DNA of 64,000 nt from Elizabethkingia occulta (GCF_002023715.1 NZ_MAHX01000005.1:186001-250000), one strand, 5' to 3'; positions 51,840-61,912 are shown, counted from the first letter of the stretch. Notes: generated from the letters alone by a model not told the origin. A program made the numbers and translations.

Positions 51840-52924
51840 TTGATAAGTTTGTTTTGAATTAAAAATGTCTTGATATCTTTTATCACTTCAGTTGGTCTTT
51901 CATCTTTCACACCATGCCAGGTATCCTTATAAATCTTATGGACAATGTATTCTTGATGGGCATTTGTGAGCGCAGTATTTTCATCCTTAAAATCGAACCA
52001 GTCATTTTTACTGACAGGGTCGAAAATGAGCATTGGCTTGTTTAGATTACGATAGATAATTTTAGGATTAAGCTGATGTGTTGACGCCCCAAAAGCTTTT
52101 TTCGCTGTAAATGGTGTATAAATAATAGCAATGTTTTCTTCCGCAGAATTTTCTCCAGTCAGTTCCTCTGCGCCGGGATTTATTTCGTACTTCCCGGCTT
52201 CATTTTTCTTAATCCTTGCATATGATGTGAAGATCTCCTTCTTCAGCTTTTCACCCTGCTTTCCTTTTATTCCCCAATTATTGTACATATACCAGTATGC
52301 ATCAAACTCGGTATCAAATACCAATGTCTTTTTATTTTTATAATATTGTTTTGTTTCTGCAATATCTTTCTCAATATCTGAAGCTTTCACACCAAAATCC
52401 CAGGCTACTGAACCACCATCTTCCAGAATAAGCGCCTGAACCATCTCCGGATAAGCATTATAAAAAGCTGTACTTATACTTCCTCCTCTTGACCAACCAC
52501 CAATAATTGCTTTTTTTATCTTCAATTTATCTAACAAAAATTTGATATTATCCGCTACATCATATATAGATACATCCTTTTGGGGGATTGAAGTAAATCC
52601 GTGCCCATAATAATCTATAGCTATAACATGTAAATTCAGCTGAACAAGCTGCTCTATGATTTCGTAAAGTTCATAAGCGTTGCTATATGTTCCGTGAATC
52701 CAAATAAGGGTAGGATTTTTAGTACTTCCCCATTCCAGATAATGCATTTTTGTATTGTTGGTTTGGATATACTTTCCATGCTGCTTTTCATATTGCTCAA
52801 ATTCTGATTTATATTGTCTATAAAGATTAGATTGATTTATAGAATCCTTTTTGACAGAAGTTTGAGCTTGCAATAATCCCATAAACGGGCTGATGAGAAA
52901 AAAAAAAGTAAATATCTTTTTCAT
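51836..52924 (-). CDS. Exported alpha/beta hydrolase
   Basis: A 362-residue hydrolase with signal peptide (MKKIFTFFFLISPFMGLLQAQ). The oxyanion HGxx motif is LIWIHGTYSNAYE near residue 75, the nucleophile elbow is GGWSRGGS near 140, and the catalytic His is probably in DTWHGVKDERP near 340. The Asp is likely in the IFDPVSKNDW region. A long insert (residues about 175-270) is a lid domain. Substrate unknown. It is cotranscribed with the downstream S41 peptidase, suggesting a shared role in peptide or ester turnover. -7 box TATATTTG at 52952-52959. Confidence 0.85.
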   Translation of the reverse strand: MKKIFTFFFLISPFMGLLQAQTSVKKDSINQSNLYRQYKSEFEQYEKQHGKYIQTNNTKMHYLEWGSTKNPTLIWIHGTYSNAYELYEIIEQLVQLNLHVIAIDYYGHGFTSIPQKDVSIYDVADNIKFLLDKLKIKKAIIGGWSRGGSISTAFYNAYPEMVQALILEDGGSVAWDFGVKASDIEKDIAETKQYYKNKKTLVFDTEFDAYWYMYNNWGIKGKQGEKLKKEIFTSYARIKKNEAGKYEINPGAEELTGENSAEENIAIIYTPFTAKKAFGASTHQLNPKIIYRNLNKPMLIFDPVSKNDWFDFKDENTALTNAHQEYIVHKIYKDTWHGVKDERPTEVIKDIKTFLIQNKLIK

Positions 52925-52951
52925 TTATATTAATATTTAAATGGCTGGACG

Positions 52952-52959
52952 CAAATATA
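52952..52959 (-). promoter_or_regulatory. -7 box of the hydrolase-peptidase operon
   Basis: The complement reads TATATTTG, 27 bases before the start at 52924. Confidence 0.6.
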
Positions 52960-53105
52960 TTTATAATTCCCAATAAAGAGATATAGTATGATTAAATATT
53001 TATAACTAAAACAATAAACTGTTCTAATTATATATTCTAAAATTATTAGAAGATAAGATCAGTAAGGTATAATATTAATTATATTCTATTTTTGGTAAAA
53101 ATGAT

Positions 53106-53113
53106 TATTTTTG
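53106..53113 (+). promoter_or_regulatory. -7 box of the 53136 lipoprotein gene
   Basis: TATTTTTG, 22 bases before ATG 53136. Confidence 0.55.
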
Positions 53114-53135
53114 TTACATCAAATAATGAAAAAAC

Positions 53136-53951
53136 ATGAGGTATTTTAACTTATTTAACATTGCTATTTTGTTAGTATTAGCTTCTTGTGGAAGAAGCTA
53201 TGATAATCCTGAAATTATTGATCCTCCAATAGTACAACCTCTTATATTGCCTGTTAAAATAACTATAAATAATGATGCAATATATAATGTCAGTTATGAT
53301 GGGCAAAAAGTTAAGGAACTCACAGGTAATAAGGGAGGTAAAATACTTTTCACCTATGATGGGGAGCTGATTACTAATATTCAAAGCTATAATAACGAAA
53401 AGTTAATATCTGAATATAGCTATACTTATATCAACAACCGACTGATAAAAGAAAACCAGTACTATCCTGCATATGGAACTAAAACTTTCATTTATGAGTA
53501 TTTAGACAATGCAAAAGTACAGATTTCACATTCTGAAACCTTCTCATCAAGAGACTATACAGTCAGTGGAATATATAATCTAACAAATGGTATGATAACC
53601 TCAGGAGCATCTACAGGAACAGGATACGAAAGTGGAATAAAAGCTGATTTTAAAGAAAATATTCAAGTAGCCTATATCACTAAGAATTTTCCTTTCAAAA
53701 ATGTAAAAGGATTTGACAAACTAATAAATTATGACCTGAGTTTTATGGGCAAAGCTTTTGCTTCATATAGTAATATTGTCGAATATAGAAAAGACAACGG
53801 AGCTACTGGGAATATTTTCAAAATATATAAATCTACATTCAATTATAATACAATGGATTATCCCATTTCTGAAATACAAAAACCTTATAACATAGATGGT
53901 ACTCCTTACCCACTTAATCCGATTGAGATTACTTATGAATACAATCATTAG
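53136..53951 (+). CDS. Lipoprotein of unknown function with RHS-like strand repeats
   Basis: A 271-residue lipoprotein; the signal ends VLASC with Cys18 as the lipidation site. The mature part has a pattern of Tyr-rich paired strands (VKITINNDAIYNVSYDGQKVKEL, KILFTYDGELITNIQSYNNEKLISEYSYTYINNRLIKENQ) that resembles short RHS/YD-like or DUF4595-like repeats in other Bacteroidota lipoproteins. No catalytic residue stands out. It is monocistronic with its own -7 box. Not recognised beyond this. Confidence 0.72.
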   Translation: MRYFNLFNIAILLVLASCGRSYDNPEIIDPPIVQPLILPVKITINNDAIYNVSYDGQKVKELTGNKGGKILFTYDGELITNIQSYNNEKLISEYSYTYINNRLIKENQYYPAYGTKTFIYEYLDNAKVQISHSETFSSRDYTVSGIYNLTNGMITSGASTGTGYESGIKADFKENIQVAYITKNFPFKNVKGFDKLINYDLSFMGKAFASYSNIVEYRKDNGATGNIFKIYKSTFNYNTMDYPISEIQKPYNIDGTPYPLNPIEITYEYNH

Positions 53952-54346
53952 ATTTATTTTTTATAAAATTCTAAGTTTATTCAAATAGTAATAACTTATC
54001 ACTGCAACTTTAAACTATTAATTGCAATAAAAATAGCTGAGGAATTGGCATTTAGATGAGTTAACTCATAACTAATTAACAATTAGCAACAAAAATCCCG
54101 ACTTTAATGGTTGGAGTAAAACTATCCACAAAATCTTACAAATAATATGGAATCCATAGAAAATCAAGAATTCAAAATTCTAATTAATTCATTAAAGACT
54201 TCAATGCAAGAGTATAGAGTATATGGAATATGCTCATCCTGTATATTCACAAAATGAATTAGCACCAGAAAATAAAAAAAGGGACTTTATAAAAGTCCCT
54301 TTTTTTATCTATTTTCTTTTAAACTATTGATTAATAGAATTATTTG
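53952..54346. other. Intergenic region between the lipoprotein gene and tRNA-Arg
   Basis: It holds a perfect 14-base palindrome ATGAGTTAACTCAT (54056-54069), a 36-codon frame at 54147-54257 (starts MESIENQEF) with no family or promoter that I can recognise, and the terminator at 54274-54306. Otherwise nothing. Confidence 0.5.
54274..54306. terminator. Bidirectional terminator downstream of tRNA-Arg
   Basis: GGGACTTT (54281-54288) pairs with AAAGTCCC (54292-54299), with seven A before and seven T after. Confidence 0.92.
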
Positions 54347-54418
54347 TAGCCCCATGAGGAATCGAACCTCAACCTAAAGAACCGGAATCTTTAATTCTAT
54401 CCATTAAACTATGGGGCC
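54347..54418 (-). tRNA. tRNA-Arg (anticodon CCG)
   Basis: The 72-base cloverleaf folds on the minus strand. Acceptor GGCCCCA pairs with TGGGGCT, the anticodon stem AAAGA/TCTTT encloses loop TTCCGGT (anticodon CCG, reading CGG), and the T arm is TGAGG-TTCGATT-CCTCA. The first pair is G-U and the discriminator is A. The 3' CCA is not encoded. No other tRNA is adjacent. Confidence 0.95.
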
Positions 54419-54474
54419 TCCCTTATTCGGAGTGCAAAATAAGTACTTATTACGGGAATTTGCAATTATTTTCC

Positions 54475-56250
54475 TTAAAATTCCAGCTTGATTCCACCAA
54501 GTACCTGAGCACCCATTACTTTGTAGCCTAAATAGTTCTGATAAGATGTTCCGGTTAGGTTATTCCCCATTACAAAAACACTGATGTTCTTGTGTAATTT
54601 GTATTCTGCGGAAAGGTTAATATCTACATATCCTGAAACCTTTCTATCATTTACTTCAGTAGTTGTATACTGGTTATTGGTACCTAATGGCTGTACATCG
54701 AAAGCGTTTGCTTTTCTGTCAGTTACAAAAATACCTTTAAAACCAAGGTTCAACTTTTTGTTCAGCATAGAATACTTCGCCCCTAAAGTTGTTTGTACAA
54801 CAGGCTTATAGAATGCATTGCTAAAGTTTTTCAGTGAGTAACTCATATATTTTAGCTCCCCTGTAAAGTTTAAGTTTTCCAATGGGAAATACTGAGCATT
54901 GATGGTAACTTCACTTAGATTTCCGTTATCATAAACAGTATTGAAAGTATTCAGATAATCGTATGCATTTCTTTGAACAGCAGGATCCGTAGAGAACAGG
55001 TTATTCGACTTGTAGAATAACATATCATTCAGTTTGCTATAACCTGCATTAATGTCATATTTAAAGTTCTGCTCGATATCACCCTTAATACCGAAATAAA
55101 TATGGTATTTGGTCTCTGTAGGACGAAGCTGAAGATCTGATACCAGGAACGGATTGTCATGTAACAAATCTGTATAAGTATTTAGTTTAATACCACCATC
55201 TACCCCAGCGTAAAACTTAACTTCATCTTTTGGTGCAATTAAAATCTCAGCAGTCGGGAACCAGTAGAATTTATTATTTCTGGTTCTGTCTGTTGTTGCT
55301 GTCTGATATTTGGATGTGAGCGATGTAAAACGCGATCCGATTTTCAGATAGTGGTTTCCTTTAAAGAAAGTAACCTCAGGTGTAAAGTTCGCCACAAAAT
55401 GAGTTGACTCATTTTTATTCAGAATATCAAATTGTGTATTTACCCCCTGTATTCCTACGCCTAAATCGGCATTCATTGTAATACCATCAGAAGAACTGAT
55501 CTTAAGATCGTGTTTTGCAAAGTTTACCAATGCGTCATAGAAATTTTCTTTAGCATTGAAATGGTCTTTGGTAAATGCTGTTTTTACACGGATATCATTC
55601 AGATAATTATTAGCATAAAAGTCATAATAAGCATTTACACCAAATTTTGTAAAGTTTTGCTTAAGATCTGCATTGTTAGCAGGCTGTATTACATCCTGGT
55701 AATTCCCGTAGTAGTTGTAGTTATTTAGCTCGATACCTGCATCTACATTCAGCTTCCCTACTTCACCATATGAATTTAAAAATACATTTGCTTCAGTATT
55801 CTGTTGTTTAGAATCCCAATTATAGTACTTCTTTAATCCACTGGTAGAGATATGGTGAACATCTGCACCAACCTCCAGATTAGGTTGTATTTCTCCGGAA
55901 ACATTTCCGTCTACCAAAAACTTACCATAATTACCATATCCCAACTGGAAATAGTTACGGTTATAACCTGTATTGAATTTAGGAGAAATATCTTCCCCTT
56001 TGATAGTAGAAGTTTTAAAATCCGAAATCAAAGGAATATTGGTTACCTGATATTTCAGAGAGTCCTTCCCTTTTGGCGGGAAGTTTTTTTCTGTAGGAAC
56101 AGAAGTTTTCTTTTTCTCAATTTTCTTTACTTCAGGCTCACGCTTACGATTAAGAACCAATTTTTCTTCTTTAATCTGTGCATGGGCAGTTTGTACTCCT
56201 GCTACTCCTAAAACACCGATAACTGCTATATATTGAATATGTTTTTTCAT
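54475..56250 (-). CDS. TonB-receptor-like outer-membrane beta-barrel without plug
   Basis: A 591-residue outer-membrane protein. The signal ends near TAHAQ (residue 25), followed by a Lys/Glu-rich linker (RKREPEVKKIEKKKTSVPTEK) and then alternating barrel strands to the end (GYKVMGAQVLGGIKLEF, terminal Phe). The usual TonB plug motifs are missing, so it resembles the TonB-dependent-receptor barrel class that lacks import function or pairs with another protein. It lies 55 bases downstream of a 989-residue TPR protein in the same operon; the two probably act together in the envelope. Confidence 0.78.
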   Translation of the reverse strand: MKKHIQYIAVIGVLGVAGVQTAHAQIKEEKLVLNRKREPEVKKIEKKKTSVPTEKNFPPKGKDSLKYQVTNIPLISDFKTSTIKGEDISPKFNTGYNRNYFQLGYGNYGKFLVDGNVSGEIQPNLEVGADVHHISTSGLKKYYNWDSKQQNTEANVFLNSYGEVGKLNVDAGIELNNYNYYGNYQDVIQPANNADLKQNFTKFGVNAYYDFYANNYLNDIRVKTAFTKDHFNAKENFYDALVNFAKHDLKISSSDGITMNADLGVGIQGVNTQFDILNKNESTHFVANFTPEVTFFKGNHYLKIGSRFTSLTSKYQTATTDRTRNNKFYWFPTAEILIAPKDEVKFYAGVDGGIKLNTYTDLLHDNPFLVSDLQLRPTETKYHIYFGIKGDIEQNFKYDINAGYSKLNDMLFYKSNNLFSTDPAVQRNAYDYLNTFNTVYDNGNLSEVTINAQYFPLENLNFTGELKYMSYSLKNFSNAFYKPVVQTTLGAKYSMLNKKLNLGFKGIFVTDRKANAFDVQPLGTNNQYTTTEVNDRKVSGYVDINLSAEYKLHKNISVFVMGNNLTGTSYQNYLGYKVMGAQVLGGIKLEF

Positions 56251-56305
56251 TCGTATATTTTTATTTTCCGCATTTAGCGGATCATCGCTGCATTAATTTA
56301 AAAAC

Positions 56306-59275
56306 TTACTTTTTGATTTGAGATTTCACCTGTTTAGCTTCTGTTAGCACATCCGGGAAATCTTTATAATTAGCAATAATCTGATCTACTGTATAAGATG
56401 CCTGATATTTATCTCCTAATGCAAGATAATTTTTAGCCATTAATACCAGGGATTTAGCTCCCCAGTACTCTTCTGAAGCATAATTATTGGAAAGCTTAAA
56501 GATCGTCTCGTTAGAAGACTTAAACGCTTTTCCTTTGTTCTGATAATAAGCTTTTGCATATAGCGCCTCTGCAGCAACCTCTGGATTAGCAGATTTTTCA
56601 AGAGCGGTATAAGCTTTTTTAGCCTCAGTATCATTACCACGCTTCATAGAACTTCTGGCTTTGATAATCTGAGCCTGCTCTTTTACTGATGGAGAATTTT
56701 TAGTATTGGCTAAAACCTGATCTGCATATTTTTCTGCCTGGCTGAAGTCTTCAGCATCTACAGCAATCTTCATCATTTCTGTAACAGCATAGTTCTTGAT
56801 ACCGGCATTGGATGAATTCACAAGATTTTGAAGGTACTTCTTCGCTTCGGCAGGATTGTTTTGTGCAATGTACAATTGAGCCAATCTTACCTGTGCATCT
56901 TCCTGATATTCGTTTTGAGTATTTGCTACTTCATTAAGAACGACAACAGCTTTTGTATTATTCTTAGTCTGGTAGTAGCTTTCTCCTAATTCGTATTGGG
57001 CCTGATACAGCTTTTCACCTGTTGGACGCTGAGTCAGATATTTTTCGTAATAAGTAATAGCTCCTTTGTAGTCTTTATTAGCATAAAGTTTCTGTGCTGT
57101 AGAAAGATTAATCTCATCCAGCTCACCACTGCTTATTTTAACACCAAGAGATGAAGCAAAACTTTGGTAGCCTGCCGTATCTCCATTTTTAAGATATACA
57201 GTCTTAGCTGCAGCTACTATCTTGTCTGCATAAGCTGTCCCTTTGTAAGTATTTCCTAAATTCTTAAATTCTGCAATAGCTTTGTCTGCCTGTCCCAGAT
57301 CTGCATAGTTCTGCGCTCTATAGATAGAAGCATTTGCAACTAGATCCTTATCCGGAGAAGTTTTAATTACCTGATTGAAGTAATCGTTGGCTTCAGCATA
57401 TCTTTCATCTGATGCATAAGCTACACCGATTTCATACTGAGCGTCGTCCGTATACTCACTATTTTTATAAGTGGAGATAAGTTTCTTCAGAGCAGCAATT
57501 TTAGCTTCAGAATCCCCTTTAAATCCTAAAGACATTGCCTTCTGGAATTGGGTATAATCTGTACCATCTGCATTTTGATCATAGATAGCAATAGCATCAT
57601 TCAGCTCATTATTTGCATAATGTGTATCCGCTAAACGAAGCTCGGCATCGTTTTTAAACTCAGTTTTAGGATTTTGCAGATATAACTTAAAGTATTTCTG
57701 TGCATCCTCAAACTTTTTGTTCTTAAAATATGCATAAGCCAGATCGTATGGCAATTGTTGCTTTTCTTCGAAGTTTACACCAGAGTTATATAGCTTCTGC
57801 AAAGTTTCTGTTGCTGAACCATAATCTCCCATTTGGTATTGACTCTGTCCCATCCAGTATTGTGCACGGGCATTGAAGTCTTTGTTGTAGTTGTACTTCA
57901 GTGAATATTCAAAAAGCGTTTCAGCTTCAGTAAAGTTTCCTTTATTAAATTCTTCAGTGCCTAACAGGAAAGCTGCTTCCTGCTCAATTTTAGCGGTTTC
58001 TGCAGATTGGCTTCCCAATTTTTTAATTGCAGAAAGTGTTTCTTTATAGTTACCGGAATACAGGTAAGACTTTACCAAAAGACCTTTCATCTCCTGAGAA
58101 TTTCCTGCATTCGGATATTTAGCTAAATAATTCTGAATAACCTGAGAATTGGATTCAAAAGGATTACCGATATCATAACCCAGTTTAGCATATTGCTCAT
58201 AAGCCAATTGTTGAACTCTGGAATCATAGTTCATTTGTGAAGCCGAGCGGAATGCTGATAACGCCTCACGTTTCTTTCCTACTTCCAGATATGCATTTCC
58301 TAATTGGTAATATGCATTTTGTGCTAAAGCAGACTGAGAGCTGATTAGCTGATTGTAATAGCTAACTGCTTCATCATAACGCTTCATCTGTGCCGCTACG
58401 AATCCCATTTCGTAAAGATCACTTTCTGAAGGAACACTTTTGCTGTTCAGGTAAGTTTTCAGATAAGGATATGCAGCAGCATAATCCTTTTTCATAAAGT
58501 AAGACTCTCCAATAATCTTATTTACTTCTGCAGTATAGTCTTTAGAAATATTCTCATTAAGTAATGATTTTCCTTCTTCTATAGCTTTGTCATAATTCTT
58601 CTGGTTGAAATATAACTGTACATAGTAAGGGCGGATGGTTTGTGCATACTTCGGATTATCCTTTATAGTATCGAAATACTGGAATGCTTTTTCAGTATTG
58701 CCTTCAGCATATTGTAAATGCCCAAGCATATAGGCTACATCCTTTTTACCATCATCATTAGCATTGGCATAAGCTTCATCCAATGCCTCGATAGCTCCCT
58801 TAGTATCACCTGTCATAAATTTGGCATAACCCAACTTCAGGATATACTGTGTATTTTCCTCTTTGCTCAGGTTATACTGATTTACTTTCTTCAGGCTTTC
58901 CAAAGCTTTTGGAAAATCCTTTTTTGCCAGATAATAATCTGCTAAAGGACCATTCGCCAATGCAAAATAAGCACTCTTCGGATACTTTTTTGTAAAAGCT
59001 TCCAACCCTTCTTCAGAATGATTCTGATTCAGAATTACGCCTATAATATTATCATAGAAAAGGGATGCCTCTTTCTTGGCTCCCTCTGGATTCTGATAAA
59101 AATATTGGCGTGCAAATTCGTATTGTGATGCTTTATAGATTTTATTCTGATAAAGCTTCTCTGCTAAGGATGTTCTGTACTCTTCTCTATTCTTAAAGAA
59201 GGCCGATTGTTGGGCGAATGCAGGAGTTACTGCACCAAAAAGCCCGGCGTAAATGAGAATGTTTTTAGGACTCAT
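56306..59275 (-). CDS. Large periplasmic tetratricopeptide-repeat protein
   Basis: A 989-residue exported protein with a signal peptide ending FAQ near residue 22. More than twenty TPR-type helical pairs follow (for example PLADYYLAKKDFPKALESLKKVNQ, YAYFKNKKFEDAQKYFKLYLQN, AQYELGESYYQTKNNTKAVVVLNEV), filling nearly the whole length. No catalytic domain is seen. Such TPR solenoids act as scaffolds. The downstream barrel protein is its likely partner. Similar TPR/barrel pairs are widespread in Bacteroidota, and their role is not settled as far as I know. Confidence 0.88.
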   Translation of the reverse strand: MSPKNILIYAGLFGAVTPAFAQQSAFFKNREEYRTSLAEKLYQNKIYKASQYEFARQYFYQNPEGAKKEASLFYDNIIGVILNQNHSEEGLEAFTKKYPKSAYFALANGPLADYYLAKKDFPKALESLKKVNQYNLSKEENTQYILKLGYAKFMTGDTKGAIEALDEAYANANDDGKKDVAYMLGHLQYAEGNTEKAFQYFDTIKDNPKYAQTIRPYYVQLYFNQKNYDKAIEEGKSLLNENISKDYTAEVNKIIGESYFMKKDYAAAYPYLKTYLNSKSVPSESDLYEMGFVAAQMKRYDEAVSYYNQLISSQSALAQNAYYQLGNAYLEVGKKREALSAFRSASQMNYDSRVQQLAYEQYAKLGYDIGNPFESNSQVIQNYLAKYPNAGNSQEMKGLLVKSYLYSGNYKETLSAIKKLGSQSAETAKIEQEAAFLLGTEEFNKGNFTEAETLFEYSLKYNYNKDFNARAQYWMGQSQYQMGDYGSATETLQKLYNSGVNFEEKQQLPYDLAYAYFKNKKFEDAQKYFKLYLQNPKTEFKNDAELRLADTHYANNELNDAIAIYDQNADGTDYTQFQKAMSLGFKGDSEAKIAALKKLISTYKNSEYTDDAQYEIGVAYASDERYAEANDYFNQVIKTSPDKDLVANASIYRAQNYADLGQADKAIAEFKNLGNTYKGTAYADKIVAAAKTVYLKNGDTAGYQSFASSLGVKISSGELDEINLSTAQKLYANKDYKGAITYYEKYLTQRPTGEKLYQAQYELGESYYQTKNNTKAVVVLNEVANTQNEYQEDAQVRLAQLYIAQNNPAEAKKYLQNLVNSSNAGIKNYAVTEMMKIAVDAEDFSQAEKYADQVLANTKNSPSVKEQAQIIKARSSMKRGNDTEAKKAYTALEKSANPEVAAEALYAKAYYQNKGKAFKSSNETIFKLSNNYASEEYWGAKSLVLMAKNYLALGDKYQASYTVDQIIANYKDFPDVLTEAKQVKSQIKK

Positions 59276-59799
59276 TAATAAAAAGTAGGTGTTAAACGTC
59301 TTTTTCTACAACGATAAACCAATAAGATTTATTGTAGTAATGGTATATTTCGGGTAAAAGTACTAAAAACTTAGTGATTGCCATAAACCGCAGCTGTTAA
59401 AAAAAGCATAAATTACCCTGTTTAAAATACCTTTGAAAGAAATGTATTTCTGAATGTATCTGTGAAAAAGCAATAAAATTTAGTTTCGTTAAAGTGTATT
59501 AATCAATTATATTACAAATAAATATGAGCTTTTATAAATAATTTTACTTTAAACAACTTATTTCAGTAAACTACTGATAAAACTATACTATATCATAAAA
59601 CTAACGTCACTTGAAACTTTATTTCAGCCATACATTTCAAGTTTTCACAATTTAATTTAATTTTATTTAAAATAGCATCGCTTTCCTGCCCTTGATTTCC
59701 AGATATTTTCTTTTCGGGAATTAACATTATGTTAATTTTTATTAAAGCTTTATTATATTTTATTTTACTTTTGTGCTTCTCAACTATAAAGTCCAACTT
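59276..59799. other. Intergenic region between divergent TPR and permease genes
   Basis: About 520 AT-rich bases with no gene supported. The only clear signal is the plus-strand -7 box TACTTTTG (59766-59773), 27 bases before ATG 59800. A minus-strand open frame (59593-59808) has no coding character. Confidence 0.6.
59766..59773 (+). promoter_or_regulatory. -7 box of the amino acid permease gene
   Basis: TACTTTTG, an exact match. Its last base is the G of the alternative GTG start at 59773, which rules that start out. Confidence 0.65.
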
Positions 59800-61479
59800 A
59801 TGAAGCAACTTTTCAGAAGGAAAAATATAATTGACCTAGCGTCGAAAAAAGATAATGAAGATTCATCTGGTCTAAAAAGAATCCTTAGTGTAAGGGACTT
59901 AACGTTTTTCGGGATTGCAGCTATTATTGGTGCTGGAATATTCAGCACCATAGGTAGAGCCTCTTATGATGGTGGTCCTGCAGTAAGCTTACTATTTCTA
60001 ATGGTTGCAGTAGCCTGTATTTTTACAGCGCTGTGTTATGCACAATTCTCATCTATGATTCCTGTAAGTGGAAGTGCTTATACTTATGCTTATGCTTCTC
60101 TGGGCGAAATTTTTGCATGGGTTATTGGATGGGCACTTATTCTGGAATATGCTGTATCTAATATGGTAGTAGCTATTTCCTGGTCCGAATATTTCACCTC
60201 CATGCTTCAGGGCTTTGGTATAAAATGGCCCGATTGGCTGGCAATAGATGCAGGTTCTGCATCACGTGCTTACGAGCAGGTTTTACATGCTAAAGTCGGA
60301 GAACACCTGCCAGGTAATATTATTGCTGCAGCTAAAACATATGAAACAGCTCCTGTTATTGGAAATTTACATATCCTTTTCGATTTGCCTGCAGGTTTAA
60401 TTACTGTATTAATTACTGCATTGGTGTTTGTAGGGATTAAAGAATCCAAAAATGTAAGCAATGGTCTTGTAATCCTAAAACTAGGTATTATTGCTTTAGT
60501 TATAGTTGCAGGTGCTTTCTTTGTAAAGCCTGAAAACTGGTCTCCTTTTGCTCCAAATGGTGTAGGCGGAATTCTAAAAGGTGTAGCCGCTGTTTTCTTT
60601 GCCTTTATTGGTTTCGACTCCATATCCACCACTGCCGAAGAATGTAAAAATCCACAGCGCGATATGCCAAGAGCGATGATTTATTCACTGGTAGTTTGTA
60701 CTGTTTTATATATCATTATCTCTCTTGTGCTTACAGGAATGGTGAACTATAAAGAATTACGTGTAGATGATCCGTTGGCCTTTGTCTTCGGAAAAGTAGG
60801 AATGAATTTTATTGCAGGTGTAATCTCTGTAAGTGCCGTTATCGCAATTACCAGTGCTTTGCTTGTATACCAGATCGGACAGCCAAGAATATGGATGACA
60901 ATGAGCCGTGATGGCCTTTTAGGAAAGAAATTCGGAAAGATTCACCCTAAATATAAAACACCTAGCTACTCTACTATTATCACTGGTATTCTGGTTGGGC
61001 TTCCGGCGATGTTTCTGGATATGCAGTTTGTGGTAGATTTAACCAGTGTAGGTACATTCTTTGCCTTTATTATGGTATGTTCCGGAATTCTATATCTGGA
61101 TTATAAAGGATACAGCAAAACGGCTAAATTCAAGATACCATACATTAACGGGAAATATCTGATAGGAATCTTATTGATAGCAACAGGTATCATTGTATAT
61201 AATAAGTTTGGCATTGCACAGATTAAAGAATCTATTGCCGAGAAACCTTTGCTTGTTATTTTCATAGCTGTTTGGGCGGGTCTTGCTATAGCTGCTCTTA
61301 AATACAAATTTTCATTAATCCCTATACTTGGTATTTTATTCAATCTTTATCTGATGACAGAGCTTGGTTTATCTAACTGGACAATGTTCCTGATCTGGCT
61401 GGCAATAGGATTGGTAATCTACTTTACTTACGGATATAAAAACAGTAAACTGAATAAAAAATATGAGCAGTTGGTTTAA
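59800..61479 (+). CDS. APC-superfamily permease, cationic amino acid transporter-like
   Basis: A 559-residue transporter from ATG 59800 (MKQLFRRKNIIDLASKKDN). The cytoplasmic N-terminus leads to LTFFGIAAIIGAGIFSTIG (helix 1, with the unwound GAGIF), GSAYTYAYASLGEIFAWVIGW (helix 3) and FFAFIGFDSISTTAEECKNPQRDMPRAM (helix 6), which together match the CAT-like branch of the APC family. Twelve to fourteen spans are expected. Likely substrate: basic or neutral amino acids. The DUF695-like gene overlaps its last 17 bases. Confidence 0.92.
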   Translation: MKQLFRRKNIIDLASKKDNEDSSGLKRILSVRDLTFFGIAAIIGAGIFSTIGRASYDGGPAVSLLFLMVAVACIFTALCYAQFSSMIPVSGSAYTYAYASLGEIFAWVIGWALILEYAVSNMVVAISWSEYFTSMLQGFGIKWPDWLAIDAGSASRAYEQVLHAKVGEHLPGNIIAAAKTYETAPVIGNLHILFDLPAGLITVLITALVFVGIKESKNVSNGLVILKLGIIALVIVAGAFFVKPENWSPFAPNGVGGILKGVAAVFFAFIGFDSISTTAEECKNPQRDMPRAMIYSLVVCTVLYIIISLVLTGMVNYKELRVDDPLAFVFGKVGMNFIAGVISVSAVIAITSALLVYQIGQPRIWMTMSRDGLLGKKFGKIHPKYKTPSYSTIITGILVGLPAMFLDMQFVVDLTSVGTFFAFIMVCSGILYLDYKGYSKTAKFKIPYINGKYLIGILLIATGIIVYNKFGIAQIKESIAEKPLLVIFIAVWAGLAIAALKYKFSLIPILGILFNLYLMTELGLSNWTMFLIWLAIGLVIYFTYGYKNSKLNKKYEQLV

Positions 61480-61873
61480 CTACAGATTTCATGATGAAGA
61501 AGGAAATGTTGTATTCCTTCGGGGTAAAGAAAACATCGATGAACATATTGTTTCGGAAAAATATTCTCAACGTTTGGAGATTGCCTATCGCTTTAAAGGA
61601 AATGAAAAAACAAATCTACCAGACGAAACTATACTGGGTAAACTGGATAATCTTGAGCATAAATTTGAAAAGGAATTTGCCAAGGAAGGCAAAGCTATTT
61701 TAGCCCTATCCTTTACCGGTAAAAACAGAAGAGTGTGGTATGTATATACGTCTGATGTTCATAGTGCAATTTTAGCCATCAATATGGCTGCTAATGTAGA
61801 AACAGAGCTGGATATCATACATGATACAGATGAGAATTGGGAGTTTTATAAAAATTTTTATTCAAAAAAATAA
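61463..61873 (+). CDS. DUF695-like small protein
   Basis: A 136-residue cytoplasmic protein whose ATG 61463 lies inside the end of the permease gene. Its pattern (FNYRFHDEEGNVVFLRG, YSQRLEIAYRFKG, LDNLEHKFEKEF, KAILALSFTGKNRRVWYVYTSD) resembles the DUF695 family, though this is from general likeness only. Overlap with the permease implies coupled translation and perhaps a shared role in amino acid homeostasis. The trp leader transcript starts about 45 bases after its stop. Confidence 0.7.
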   Translation: MSSWFNYRFHDEEGNVVFLRGKENIDEHIVSEKYSQRLEIAYRFKGNEKTNLPDETILGKLDNLEHKFEKEFAKEGKAILALSFTGKNRRVWYVYTSDVHSAILAINMAANVETELDIIHDTDENWEFYKNFYSKK

Positions 61874-61904
61874 CAGAAAGTATTTTTTATATCAAAAAAA
61901 TATT

Positions 61905-61912
61905 TACATTTG
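61905..61912 (+). promoter_or_regulatory. -7 box of the trp operon
   Basis: TACATTTG, an exact consensus match. Transcription should start near 61918-61920, giving about 37 bases before the leader peptide. Confidence 0.7.

Noticed and set aside
56440-56640. Second minus-strand frame inside the TPR gene
   Set aside because: Out-of-frame reading of TPR repeats with no start signal.
59593-59808. Minus-strand 71-codon frame upstream of the permease
   Set aside because: Crosses the permease promoter and start; Lys/Ile-rich without any domain pattern.
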